From Trichopria drosophilae (taxonomy: Eukaryota > Arthropoda > Insecta > Hymenoptera > Diapriidae): DNA of 64,000 nt. Below are positions 46,374 to 56,251 of the stretch, piece by piece. Made by a program: the position numbers and the translations under genes. Each line of letters begins with the position of its first letter. Position 1 is the stretch's first letter. The notes under the pieces are model-generated. The model saw only the letters and a program-made list of their open reading frames with translations. It ran no database searches and was not told the DNA's origin. Location of the stretch: NCBI GenBank assembly GCA_030407085.1, contig CM059587.1:47116501-47180500 (forward strand), given 5' to 3'.

Positions 46374-46724
46374 TCCGGCAGCCACGAGCTGGATGGCTTT
46401 GAGAGGCTACCTAACGAGCGTTGTGTGTTCGCGGTTAAGTTCCGATGGATGTTAGCGGCTCGCGACTACGAGGATTCGCGGGCAGTTGGGTAGCAAACCC
46501 GAGTAGCCTGTATTATTTGTCGATAACTTGACGGTAGATTTTAGACTGTCCTGGGCACTCAAGATCGGTCGACGTCGAAGACCGCTCGTCCAGAATTCAC
46601 ACGCCGAGTTGCAGTTTTCGCGGAAAAGAACCACCGATCTTAGCACTTTGAAAATGCTGGTCGCTGCCACGTGAGTCCATATAACATTCGTAGGCTTGCA
46701 CGTACTCAGCAAAAAGTGCTTACA
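46374..46724. repeat. 351-bp direct repeat, copy 1 (LTR-like)
   Basis: Begins gtccggcagccacgagctgg and ends aaaaagtgcttaca. It is nearly identical to 47323-47673. The pair flanks 598 bp of Helitron-derived sequence. Confidence 0.85.
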
Positions 46725-47322
46725 CGGCGCAATATAGGTAACAGAAATGACTGTCATGTTTAAACTGGCGTGTCATATTGTTCATTTAAATATAAGTTTC
46801 TCATTTGTTATTATTCGTATAGGTAGGTAGGAGTCATTTCTGTTACCTCTATTGCGCCCCACGTTTTCCATTTTAAGTCGTACAAATATTTTATTTCCTA
46901 ATAAAATGAAAAATTATTGCGTATTTATTTCGGCATGATATTAGTGACCAGTGTGGATGGGAAAAATTATTTTATCCTTTTTAGTCCATTTATAAAAACG
47001 TGGTTTTTAAAACCAATTTTTTATTCATTAATTATTTCCTGCTTTTTAATTTTTATAGGTCAAATTTTACAATCGATTTTAAACTATTACATTTGTAAAC
47101 AATCTGAAAAGAGCAGTTTCAAAATGAAAAGAATATGCAAGTGGTTTTAGAATTATATTTATTTTACCAGAAAACACAGCAACATTTAAAGAACGTAGAA
47201 AATTTGGCTTTATGGCGGTGCAGGTTCAAGTTGGCGTAATCGCTCCATTTCACTCATTACTTCCTCATTACATGGAGTTTTGCCAGTTAATTTTGTAAAT
47301 CTAATTCTTGCTATGCTAAAGT
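46725..47322. mobile_element. Helitron 3' fragment, copy B
   Basis: Starts inside the left arm of the foldback element (ggcgcaatatagg), keeps the full loop and right arm (46832-47037) and then the helicase C-terminal codons on the minus strand (MSEMERLRQLEP-like, about 47215-47265, and KLTGKTPCNE). It closely matches 18795-19332 plus 25378-25410, which is the uninterrupted state before the LARD insertion. It breaks off near 47304. Confidence 0.82.
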
Positions 47323-47673
47323 GTCCGGCAGCCACGAGCTGGATGGCTTTGAGAGGCTACCTTACGAGCGTTGTGTGTTCTTGGTTAAGTTCCGGTGGAT
47401 GTTAGCGGCTCGCGACTACGAGGATTCGCGGGCAGTTGGGTAGCAAACCCGAGTAGCGTCTATTATTTGTCGATAACTTGACGGTAGATTTTAGACTGTC
47501 CTGGGCGCTCGAGATCGGTCGACGTCGAAGACCGATCGTCCAGAATTCACACGCTAGTTGCAGTTTTCGCGGAAAAGAACCACCGATCTTAGCACTTTGA
47601 AAATGCTGGTCGCTGCCGCGTGAGTCCATATAACATTCGTAGGCTTGCACGTACTCAGCAAAAAGTGCTTACA
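47323..47673. repeat. 351-bp direct repeat, copy 2 (LTR-like)
   Basis: Here the repeat is preceded by t, giving a TG start, and ends aca. It therefore has TG...CA like an LTR. No target duplication was found around the pair. Confidence 0.85.
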
Positions 47674-47866
47674 ATTTTGATGGCGCTAACACTGTTTTAT
47701 ATTCTACATTGCAATAGCGCATCCGGATGCTCGAATATTATATGGCAAGAGAGACAATATTCGTAACTGCAGAAATGTAACTTATACATTCAATTATCAG
47801 AGCCTTCAACATCTGATTTGCCATGGTTAGACAACCCATAAAGTGGGCAAACTTCTTCCCATGTTC

Positions 47867-50035
47867 CTATAGATTTGCGGCGTAAAGGACGATATCGCGT
47901 AAGTAGAGTAACATCTCGATCCCTTGCAGGCCCGTCAGTACTAAATCCATGAGCCGTTGGAACGAACTTAGGACATTTTTTATGCCTATGGGTATACATG
48001 TGTACTCGTAGTGCCCATAAGGTGTGGAGAACACCGTCTTGTATGCGTATCTTATATCCATGCGAATTTGGTAAAATCCGGATTGTAGGTCGAGGGTCGT
48101 GAAATATGTCGCTTGACTTAACTGATCTAAAATGTACAAAGTAATCGGTAAGGGGTAGGTGTCGCATACCGTTTTATCGTTTAAATCTCGAAAATCGATG
48201 ACGAGCCTCCATCATTTATCGCTGTTAGGCTCGGCCTTTCTCGGTATGACCCAAACGGGCGAATCGTACGGGGAGATGGATAGTTACTATGATGGACGCT
48301 ACCCGCGTCCATCTGTTCCGCGACGAGGAGTTGCATTTCCTCCTTGATAACGGGTGGGTGACGAAATCGGTTCGCTTTCACCGGTACGTTATCGATCGAG
48401 TATATACGGTTCGAGAAAATAGAAGTAGCGCCCAACGGCTCACCCGGTAGATGCAATCTCTCCGCGTGGTCAGTGACGACCTAGCGCACGTGCTCTCTCT
48501 CTCTTCGAGGGACGAGGGGCTCAAATCAATGAACGCCAACACATGGTCCGCGCGGCTTTCGCTCATCCGTGCCTTTTGAATTTTCGCCCTGGCGAGCGAC
48601 TCTACGACGTTACTATATTTGCTTTTTGCAGGATCGAAATCGAACTCATTCCCTGCTGTGACGACGTCACAGGTTTCGAGCGTTGTGATGGGAATTTCGA
48701 ATTTTACTGGATCGTCATTTAGATTTACGGCTACCGTGTACGCGTAACCGTTTCGATTCTGGACGAGGGTATTACTCAAACATATTCCGACTACAGTATC
48801 GATGCTCCGTAAAATCCCGTATTTTAGATCGTTATCAAGTTGCACGCGATCCACTTGTCTTTTCCGCGGGGACAGGTAGTTCCTGGGTTCCCGCCGCGAA
48901 CATCTCGTTCTCATAGTCAATTTTCACATTATTTGCGCGCAAAAAGAGGTCGCCGAATATCCGATCTTGGCTGTTCGAGAAATCATCAAGCACTATTTCT
49001 GCTTCGATGTTCAGCCCTTTAAAAGTTATTTTCGCGCTCCCGTGGGTTTTCGTTACCCCTTCCCCGATCCCTATCAGTTCGTATTTCACGGTCGTATCAG
49101 GGTACATGTCGTCGCGTAACTTCGATAATTTAATAATATTTATCTCCGACCCAGAGTTGAAGAGAATCGTACCATCGGGTAAGTGGAGATCCCGAGTCGA
49201 AAACCTTACTCGCGGACATTTAGCGAACTCAGAAGTGCCGAAACGGACGGCCGCTCTCGAGTTCTCATCAGCCTCAGCTTGTGTTTTTCCGCCTGATTCC
49301 GCGGAGGTTCGGTACTCCAGTCGTGTTCCAAGCGTCCTGGGAGTTTAAAGAATTTTGTTCATGCTTATGGTTCGTTCGACCCCGATTTCGACTCTCCGAT
49401 GTTCTTCGATTTTGGCCCGGCTGGCCTCGGTGCGAGCATTTATTATTCCCAGTCGGGAACAACCCAGGGGTATTTTCTTCGCGGCGGTTTACCTCGTGAG
49501 AGTTTGGCGGGTGGTTGGTAGATTTTTTACGAGTGGCCGTTGGAACTCTATCGCGCTGCTCAATTTCCTCCTTTTTCCGCATATAGCATCGGTAGCTGTT
49601 GTGGCCGCTCCATCTACAATATTCGCACTGGATCTCATTATATGCCCGAGTCTCGCACTCGCGCTCCATGTGTCCTATTCGTCCCTAATAGACACATTCG
49701 TCGTTGCGACACGTCTCCGCGCAACGGTACCCTTCATTCGCTCTGACGAGTAACGCTGCAGCCGGTCGTTCAAGCCCCCCGCGATGCTTTCGACGGACAT
49801 CCTCCCCGCTATCCTTGGTTAGGTATTTACGTTCCGCTTTGTTCGCGTAACTGGTCGCTTGCTCGAGCGTCGTCGGTGCCCGCTACTGGACGCGGATCTC
49901 CAGCATACCCTTCAGATTCGCAATAAATTGCTCTAGAGCTCTTTGTTCGATGAGCGAGCCAACGGTTGATGGAGCGCTGCCTGGAAAAGGTTGAGGCGTA
50001 CACTGAGGGGCCCTTTGCCGTAGCGATGCTATTGT
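47867..50035 (-). pseudogene. Gypsy-2: gag to RT remnant
   Basis: Read on the minus strand. A gag C-terminal part (ERALEQFIANLKGMLEIRVQ-like, about 49960-49883) comes first, then two zinc knuckles near 49700-49620. The second is intact (CEYCRWSGHNSYRC); the first has a stop where a Cys is expected. The protease active site near 49175 reads LFNSGSEINIIK, with Asn for the catalytic Asp. Linker and RT follow: IYSIDNVPVKANRFRHPPV (48400), then YFTTLDLQSGFYQIRMD and MDLVLTGLQG (47867-48139). The RT active site reads YLRDIV in place of YLDD. The rest of pol is missing. At the gag side the relic ends at a GT microsatellite. Several frame breaks exist; it is inactive. Confidence 0.85.
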
Positions 50036-50064
50036 GTGTGTGTGTGTGTGTGAGTGTGTGCGTG
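50031..50064. repeat. GT microsatellite
   Basis: A tgtgtgtgtg run ending tgcgtg, directly next to the MITE. Confidence 0.8.
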
Positions 50065-50282
50065 CACTGAAAAAACTATGGTAGGATGCTGCCACCACAC
50101 TTGGCTGAAATGTCGTTCAGACAGCGTGGCCTATTGCGACGTACACCCTGGTCAGTAATAGCCACCACCGTTCAGCCGTGGAGGCCAAATCACACCACCG
50201 TGGTAGGTACCTTCCACCATACTGGTAAGCCGTTGCAATCGAATTTTTGTGTCAGCTGTCACTGGGTATAGTTCTTTCAGTG
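50065..50282. mobile_element. 218-bp MITE with CACTGAAA ends
   Basis: Left end cactgaaaaaactat and right end atagttctttcagtg are inverted repeats. TGCGTG occurs on both sides (50059-50064 and 50283-50288) and may be a 6-bp target duplication, although it lies in GT-rich repeat DNA. The interior is GC-richer and non-coding. The superfamily is undetermined. Confidence 0.65.
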
Positions 50283-50689
50283 TGCGTGCGAGAAATCAGC
50301 AAATTAGATTAAGGTAATTTGTGAAAGAATGGAATAACTCGAGGAATCTTATTCAACACTCAAGTAAAGGAAAAAAAGTTGAACTCCATGTTGAAAACAT
50401 AAAATGAAAAGAAAACAAGGAAACAACGCAATACAAAATAATATATAGATAATATACTCTTACTGTAATCATTGGCCAATGTAACAAAAAGAAAAAAGAA
50501 TTTTATCTTTAGATTTTTTTTTCGTCAATATTTACGATAATTACTTCGACCCAGACCGTAGGTCGGTAAAAGTATTGAATTTGGTCACTAGGCCAAAAAA
50601 AAGTTACCCTATAGTTTTTCATCAAATGTCGACGTTTCAGGTCCTATAGACCCCAAAAATGCAATCAAAAAATTTGCGTCCGTGATCTT
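50283..50689. other. AT-rich spacer
   Basis: No gene seen. Confidence 0.35.
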
Positions 50690-51345
50690 GTACGTACGTA
50701 CGTATGTAACGCTTTTTTGTGTCACCGATAACTCGCCAACGGAACGGTGGATTAAAAACGTAGACCTATTTATCGATTTGTCATGAACTAACTTAGAACT
50801 GATTAGTTTTTGGAGTCGGTCCAAAGTAGATAAAGGGGTAATCGTATTAAAAAACATGAATAAATCGCACTTTTTCATAGTTTTTGGCATTTATTTTTTA
50901 AAAATACAAGTTATATAAAAAAAATGGTTTAAATAGAAAAGATAGAGCATTCAATTCTCTACAAAAAAGCTTAGATGTATTTTCACCGTAAAATCCACAG
51001 AAATTCCGTAAAAGACGGATGAACGTGACAATAATCGGCTATGCAGTTTTTTGTTTGCGCAATAACTCGCGAACAGAAAGACGGATTAAAACGGTGGACG
51101 TATATTTCGATTTGGCGTGATCTAACTACGTGCTAATTAGTTTTTGGAGCCGATACATAGTAAATTATGAGGACATTGATTAAAAAAACATAAAGAAATC
51201 ACGTTTTTTGCATTTTCTTTTTGAAAATACATATGGCACGGAAAGACGTTTCAAATAGAAAAGATAGAGCATCAAATTCTTTATAAGAAAGGTCAGATGA
51301 ATTTTTTTCGTAAAGTCAACGTTCATGCCTTAAATGGCGAATGAA
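50690..51345. repeat. Diverged tandem duplication of about 325 bp
   Basis: Blocks at about 50700-51015 and 51030-51340 share, in order, ataactcgc, acggtggattaaaa, ctaattagtttttggag, aaatagaaaagatagagca and a final gtaaaatc/gtaaagtc region. Non-coding, origin unknown. Confidence 0.65.
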
Positions 51346-51655
51346 TTTGAAAATAATCGACTTGACGTATGTCCTGCATGTTATAGCTTGATTTAACATT
51401 GTATTTGGAGACATTAGTATAGAGACATTTTATAGTTAAGTATTTACAACAATATAAATTAAAAACATAAAAAAAAAATCGCGGTGGGGGGGGGGGGGAG
51501 ACAATTATAATTACGTCGACACTGAAACAAATTTTATTTATTGATATTTCGGATGACCTGTGGTGGGGGTCGAAGTTTTGAAAATGACCATTTTCAGTTT
51601 TTAGACTTTTCAGGAACACTAAGCCTATGTTCTCCCCAACTGCCCTTCTTTCTTG
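51346..51655. other. AT-rich spacer with a G homopolymer
   Basis: Contains a G run at about 51484-51498 and no recognised gene. Confidence 0.35.
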
Positions 51656-52550
51656 ACAAGGTTAGATATTATGAAATGTTCTCATAAGCGCCACTCTCTT
51701 TTCCAGGAACTGCATTTCGAACAATTGTAGGCACCCGGAATTTTGCAAATATTGAGCAAGATATATGCATTCCAATTCGAGATCGTTTGCATTGATGTCA
51801 TTGTAATAAAATTCTGCTAATTTTTTACATCCCGTGGACAAATCAATTCAATTAATTTTTCAAATGAGTAAAAAATCCAACTTTTTTATTGATTTCATTG
51901 TATAAGTGACAACGTTTCTTTAATTGTGTAATTAACATATCAATTATTGAGAGATAAACTTCCACTTTGAATTTCTCTTTTCCAGTAAGCCTCACATTTT
52001 CGGATGATTCGTCGAAAAACGTAACACGTGAGCTTCGAATTTTTACACGCTGAGATAAATCTTTGTATTCAGTGTGTGGAAACTTCTCTTTAGCTACAGA
52101 TTCAAAGTGATCAAATTCATTCCTCAGACTGCCAATAAAATCAACAAGAGATGACAGCAGCTTTACCGCAATATCCATTGATAAAGTCTCTTTTTGAAGG
52201 GTAATATTTGTCTTATTAATTCTTGATAATATGCTGCTTCACGTGTCAGTTAAAATAATAATATCTAGTTTATTCATTTTTTTACATAGGGTATGAGCTT
52301 CATTTCTAGTCTCTCCAGGTTGATTGTGATCTTCAGAAAGGATGACTAAAGCTTCCAAAATTTGATTATAACCTTTCTGTAAAGCGCTAACGGCGTCAGC
52401 ACGAGCTGACCATCGGGTTTCAGAAAGGGTTTTAAGAACTTTATTCGTGCCTAAACATTGTTTCATGACTTGCCAGCGATTTGTCGAGAATGAGAAAAAG
52501 TTACGGCTTTTTTTCTTTTCAGTGAACCACTGGGATACGAACGTTGTGAC
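51656..52550 (-). pseudogene. hAT-family transposase C-terminal fragment (ZMYM1-like)
   Basis: Minus-strand reading starts near 52545 with RNFFSFSTNRWQVM and goes on with VLKTLSETRWSARADAV and SEDHNQPGETRNEAHTLCKK (52239-52466). After a break comes SLVDFIGSLRNEFDHFESVA and KFKVEVYLSIIDMLITQLKK (51852-52178). It then runs on to DINANDLELECIYLAQYL near 51760. This matches the C-terminal region, with the dimerisation part, of hAT transposases and their domesticated ZMYM1-like relatives. Stops lie near 52230 and below 51855. The N-terminal zinc finger and DDE core are absent, so it is a fragment. Confidence 0.78.
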
Positions 52551-52769
52551 ATAATTAGTTTAATGTCTTTAGTAAAAATGTTCAATATATAGGAATTATA
52601 CTAAAAGCAGACCAACTCTTTATATACTAAATATAAATCCATTTCTATAACGAGAACGAGAAGGCCTCGATAACACCCAGCGACGACTTTTGTAACTACT
52701 CTCTTCGTGAATAGACGTCGACCGGCGTTCGTCAGCCGGCGGAAAACGCAACTTCCGAAGGCTCCCCTG

Positions 52770-53647
52770 CACGGAAAGAAGTCGTCACATATACACTCAG
52801 GGCAGCGCGTGCGTAGTCTTCGCGTTTGCCACGATACGCTTTGTCTCTCGATCCAGAGTGAGCATTAGGTTTTCGAGTGCACACTAGCATGAAGAGTCTT
52901 ATAAATATGCTGAACTCTTTTCAATTTCTTGACATGGCGATTAATAAAGAACCTCGAGTCGGGGCGGGCACGAACAAGAATTTCGAAAATTTCCAATTTA
53001 CAAAATTTTTAAAATCTGCTGGCATGTATGTATTAGTCGGCTCGAGATCATCCCCCCCCCCCCTATCCGTACACCCCCCAAAATTTTGTCAGATTTCGCG
53101 TATCTCTCACCGTTTTCGAGATATTCAAGAATTTTGGAAATTCAAAATTTTAATTTTCAAATTTTCAAAATTTTTAAAATCTGCCGTCATATATTTATCA
53201 CCCGGCTCGGGGACATCTGCCGCGGTCGGCGTCCTCCAAAATTCATCAGATTTCGCGTATCTCTCGCCTCTTTTGAATTTCCAAAATTCTTGAATATCTC
53301 GAAAACGGTGAGAGATACGCGAAATCTGACAAAATTTTGAGGAGTGTGTCGATAGGGGCGGATGATCTCGAGCCGACTAATACATACATGCCAGCAGATT
53401 CTAAAAATGTTGAAAATTTAAAATTTTCGAAATTCTTGTTCATGCCCACCTCGACCAACTCGAGGTGCTTTATTAATCGCCATGTCAAGAAATCGAAAAG
53501 AGTTCAGCATATTTATAAGACTCTTGATGCTAGTGTGCACTCGAAAACCTGATGCTCACTCAGGACCGAGAGACAAAGCGTATTGTGGCAAAAGCGAAGA
53601 CTACGCACGCGTTGCCCTGAGTGTATATGTGACGACTTCTTTCCGTG
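52770..53647. repeat. 878-bp long inverted repeat (hairpin)
   Basis: Arms at 52770-53147 and 53271-53647 are inverted copies, roughly 90% identical by eye, with ends cacggaaagaag and cttctttccgtg and a 123-bp loop. A further partial repeat (cagatttcgcgtatctctc) lies in the loop. No coding potential is recognised. It could be a foldback transposon. Confidence 0.85.
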
Positions 53648-54070
53648 TGGACTCAATTTTCATCGAATCGAAACGAGTGAAAGCTTAAATTGAAGATATT
53701 TTCAATACCTAAAACTTTGTCACTGGCAGCAAATTGCTATCTATTAAGCGAAAAGAGATAAGTACAAAAAACTGAAAATTTGGCTGTTACTACTTAGAGT
53801 CCGGTCGTTCGAGCGCTCGTCGAGTTTTATGATCTGGCCCCTCAATTAATGTATTTGAAAATTAATAACTTTTTATTTCAGGTACAATAAATAAATTATT
53901 CAATAAAAAAAAGTATAGATATATCATTATACTAATTATTTTAATTATATAAATGTATTTTGCAATTTTCATTCCTTCGCTGTACGATTTTTTTATTTTC
54001 TTGATAGCATTTCACTGCGGGGGCCCCTGTGGACCCGGGGCACTTGGGCCCGGGCCCATGGAGCCCATGC
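53648..54070. other. Spacer with a GC-rich patch
   Basis: AT-rich with a GC patch (gggcccgggcccatg-like) at about 54018-54060. No gene assigned. Confidence 0.3.
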
Positions 54071-54331
54071 CTATAGACGGCTCTGATCAGGGGCTGTTCT
54101 CAGAATACCCAAACGCAAAGGATCACCTTCTGATAAACTGGCTAATTTTTCTTTCAGTCCGGTCAAGAGTAATTCCAATTGCACTGTTCTTGACATACGT
54201 TGTCTTTTCGCTTCTGGCATATCTTCCTTTGGATCTTGTAAGTTCTCAGCTAACACCTCGGGTAGTCCCGCATGGTGGCTTTTAACCAACGGAAAGTACA
54301 TATATTGAGTCATAATATGCGCCTCAAACAA
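54071..54331 (-). CDS. Unrecognised open frame, 86 codons
   Basis: The frame starts MFEAHIMTQYMYFPL and contains LKEKLASLSEGDPLRLGILR near its end. That block loosely recalls a leucine-rich segment (LKEK...LxxAP) seen in repeated uncharacterised insect proteins linked to transposons, from memory only. No domain can be named. The frame is short and lies among repeats. It may be a decayed repeat-encoded exon or a chance frame. Confidence 0.25.
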   Translation of the reverse strand: MFEAHIMTQYMYFPLVKSHHAGLPEVLAENLQDPKEDMPEAKRQRMSRTVQLELLLTGLKEKLASLSEGDPLRLGILRTAPDQSRL

Positions 54332-55374
54332 AATTTTGTTTGTACCTCATTATGCTTTTTTAACAGTAAATGTAACGTTCGTTTAAATTTGTTCATGTTC
54401 CGGGCGCCATTTTGAGTCCGCCATTTTGAAATTATGCTTTGGGCCACTCGCATTCGAAAGTAGACACTTTGAACTAAATTTTAAGCCCAAGCAGCATGCG
54501 TATAGTGCAGATGAATTTTGTTGGGAGCACTGTCCCGGTTGACGTGGAATGTCCCTTATATTAATTTGTGTTTTATGTTTTATTAATTATTTGCGTCAAA
54601 TGATTTTCTACGACACGTCACAAATATGCATGTGGATGTTACTTGGTGATTTCGGTTATTTTTTGTTAACCTTTTAAAATAATTGTGAATAAAATAAAAC
54701 AATTATCTTCTTTGCCATGTATCGCTTTTCTTACACATGTTTCTGCGAAAGCTTTAGAATAATACATATTAAATAGAACAATATTAATAATTTATTTATT
54801 CTAACTATCCGCAGCGACGAGTTCCAGCTCAAATGGCTTCCAGATCAGAGTGATCGGTTTGAAAACGGACGTTTATCCTGAAAATTGAAGAAAGTTCCCA
54901 AACACGACATACTTCGATATTCCAAGAAAATTATAGTAACTAACGATTTACCACATCCAACGATGCGCGCATGAACACATTCAAAATTAACAGACGAATA
55001 TTAAAACACTAATTAACCAATTGCATGTTCTTTATATGTCCTTCTAAATCTTTTAAATTCCACGCAAGGAATATCAGTCATGTCTCAGAAATTGATGTAA
55101 TTTTACATATCGGTAGCTTTTGACAAAATAGAATATTGCCTCAAGTGATTTTTTTTAATTACGAAATTGATCGCGTTATAAACGATTAAAAATTACAACA
55201 CTTTTTTTTCAAAAATTTATAACTTGGGTTAATCCAACGTTGCAGTTGAGGGGAATTTGTGCTAAAAATGATGAATTTTAATGTAAAATTATGAACGTTG
55301 TGGAAAAAAAAATTTTTCGGATTGAAGCATATATTTTTCCATAATTTTAAACAACCAAGAAGATGATAAAAATT
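54332..55374. other. AT-rich spacer
   Basis: About 1 kb without a recognised gene, TIR or LTR. It includes the region where the 3' rest of Gypsy-3 would lie. Confidence 0.35.
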
Positions 55375-55634
55375 CTAAAAACATAAATCTCTTAATAGAT
55401 TGGCCATTAACCGTTGAAACGTAGTCGCATTTTTTATACCCTCATGCATACGAACATATTCATAATGACCATTAGGAGTGGTAAAAGCAATTTTATATTC
55501 GTTTTCATCAGGCATCTTGATTTGTTGGAATCCGGAATTCAAATCAAGTACACTAAAATATACCGCTTCACCTAACTCATCCATAATGTCTTCCATCTAG
55601 CATTACCGTTGCTATCTGGTTTTTAGGAACTGTC
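55375..55634 (-). pseudogene. Gypsy-3 RT fragment, distal part
   Basis: The minus strand reads VYFSVLDLNSGFQQIKMPD (first catalytic Asp), AFTTPNGHYEYVRMHEGIKN and FQRLMANLLRDLCF, the RT palm region of a Gypsy element, before breaking off. Just 5' of it (about 55595-55630) lies a PKKPDSNGNARW-like stretch in a shifted frame, normally some 25 residues before this point. The junction shares ATGGAAG, so an internal deletion by microhomology is likely. The proximal part of the same gene is at 62825-63110. Confidence 0.75.
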
Positions 55635-56039
55635 TGTTCAGAATTGATTCGCGTTTCTGCTAAAAAAAGGGTGCGAACAACACTTTGAAATACCGGCCTC
55701 GTGGCCAAAATATAATGCGTTTCACCGCGTGATGGAAATGATCGGCACACGTATATTCAACGTTCACAGGATCGGAAAAAATTAAAAAATCAGAACTACG
55801 TAGTAGAGACAACATTGTATATTAACAAAAAAGGAAATATTTTTAATATTGAACTGCGCGGCGCTTCGATACGTGCGAGAAAAAGTAGCGTCTTATCGAT
55901 ACTACCGACATCGTCGAAGCCAAGCATTCAACCGAACCTGTTTTCGTTTCGGCGCTACCACCGCATAGTATAATGGGCGAGTGAAGTACAAATCGCAATA
56001 CCGTTCGAATTCGCGCAATTTTCGAATCGATTCTGAACA
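55635..56039 (+). repeat. BEL/Pao LTR, plus orientation
   Basis: 405 bp beginning TGTTCAGAATTGATTCG and ending CGATTCTGAACA. The two ends are themselves inverted. A primer-binding-type sequence follows directly. A reversed partial copy of its first 104 bp lies at 62701-62804. Confidence 0.65.
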
Positions 56040-56040
56040 T

Positions 56041-56058
56041 TGGTCCTTCGAGCCGGAT
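56041..56058 (+). promoter_or_regulatory. Primer binding site candidate after the BEL LTR
   Basis: TGGTCCTTCGAGCCGGAT starts 1 nt after the LTR on the plus strand. The TGGTCC-TTCGAGCC type is familiar from BEL/Pao leaders. It points to a plus-oriented element, opposite to the pol gene next to it. Confidence 0.55.
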
Positions 56059-56251
56059 AAGGTGCTAATTTCGTCTAAATTAGCGTTTTTTTGTGGTCTT
56101 AATATTGGAAATAACGGAGTTTTTTAACGCGAACATTCCCCCCACCGTGTTACACGGTAACGCAAGATGAAAATACAGCGTAATCTACATGAGAATAAGA
56201 AAAAACAATACATAATCCTCTCATAATGAGAGTTTCGTACGCAAGTATTAT
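56059..56251. other. Leader-like sequence between the LTR and reversed pol
   Basis: No frame assigned. The switch from plus-oriented LTR/leader to minus-oriented pol must lie here. Confidence 0.35.
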
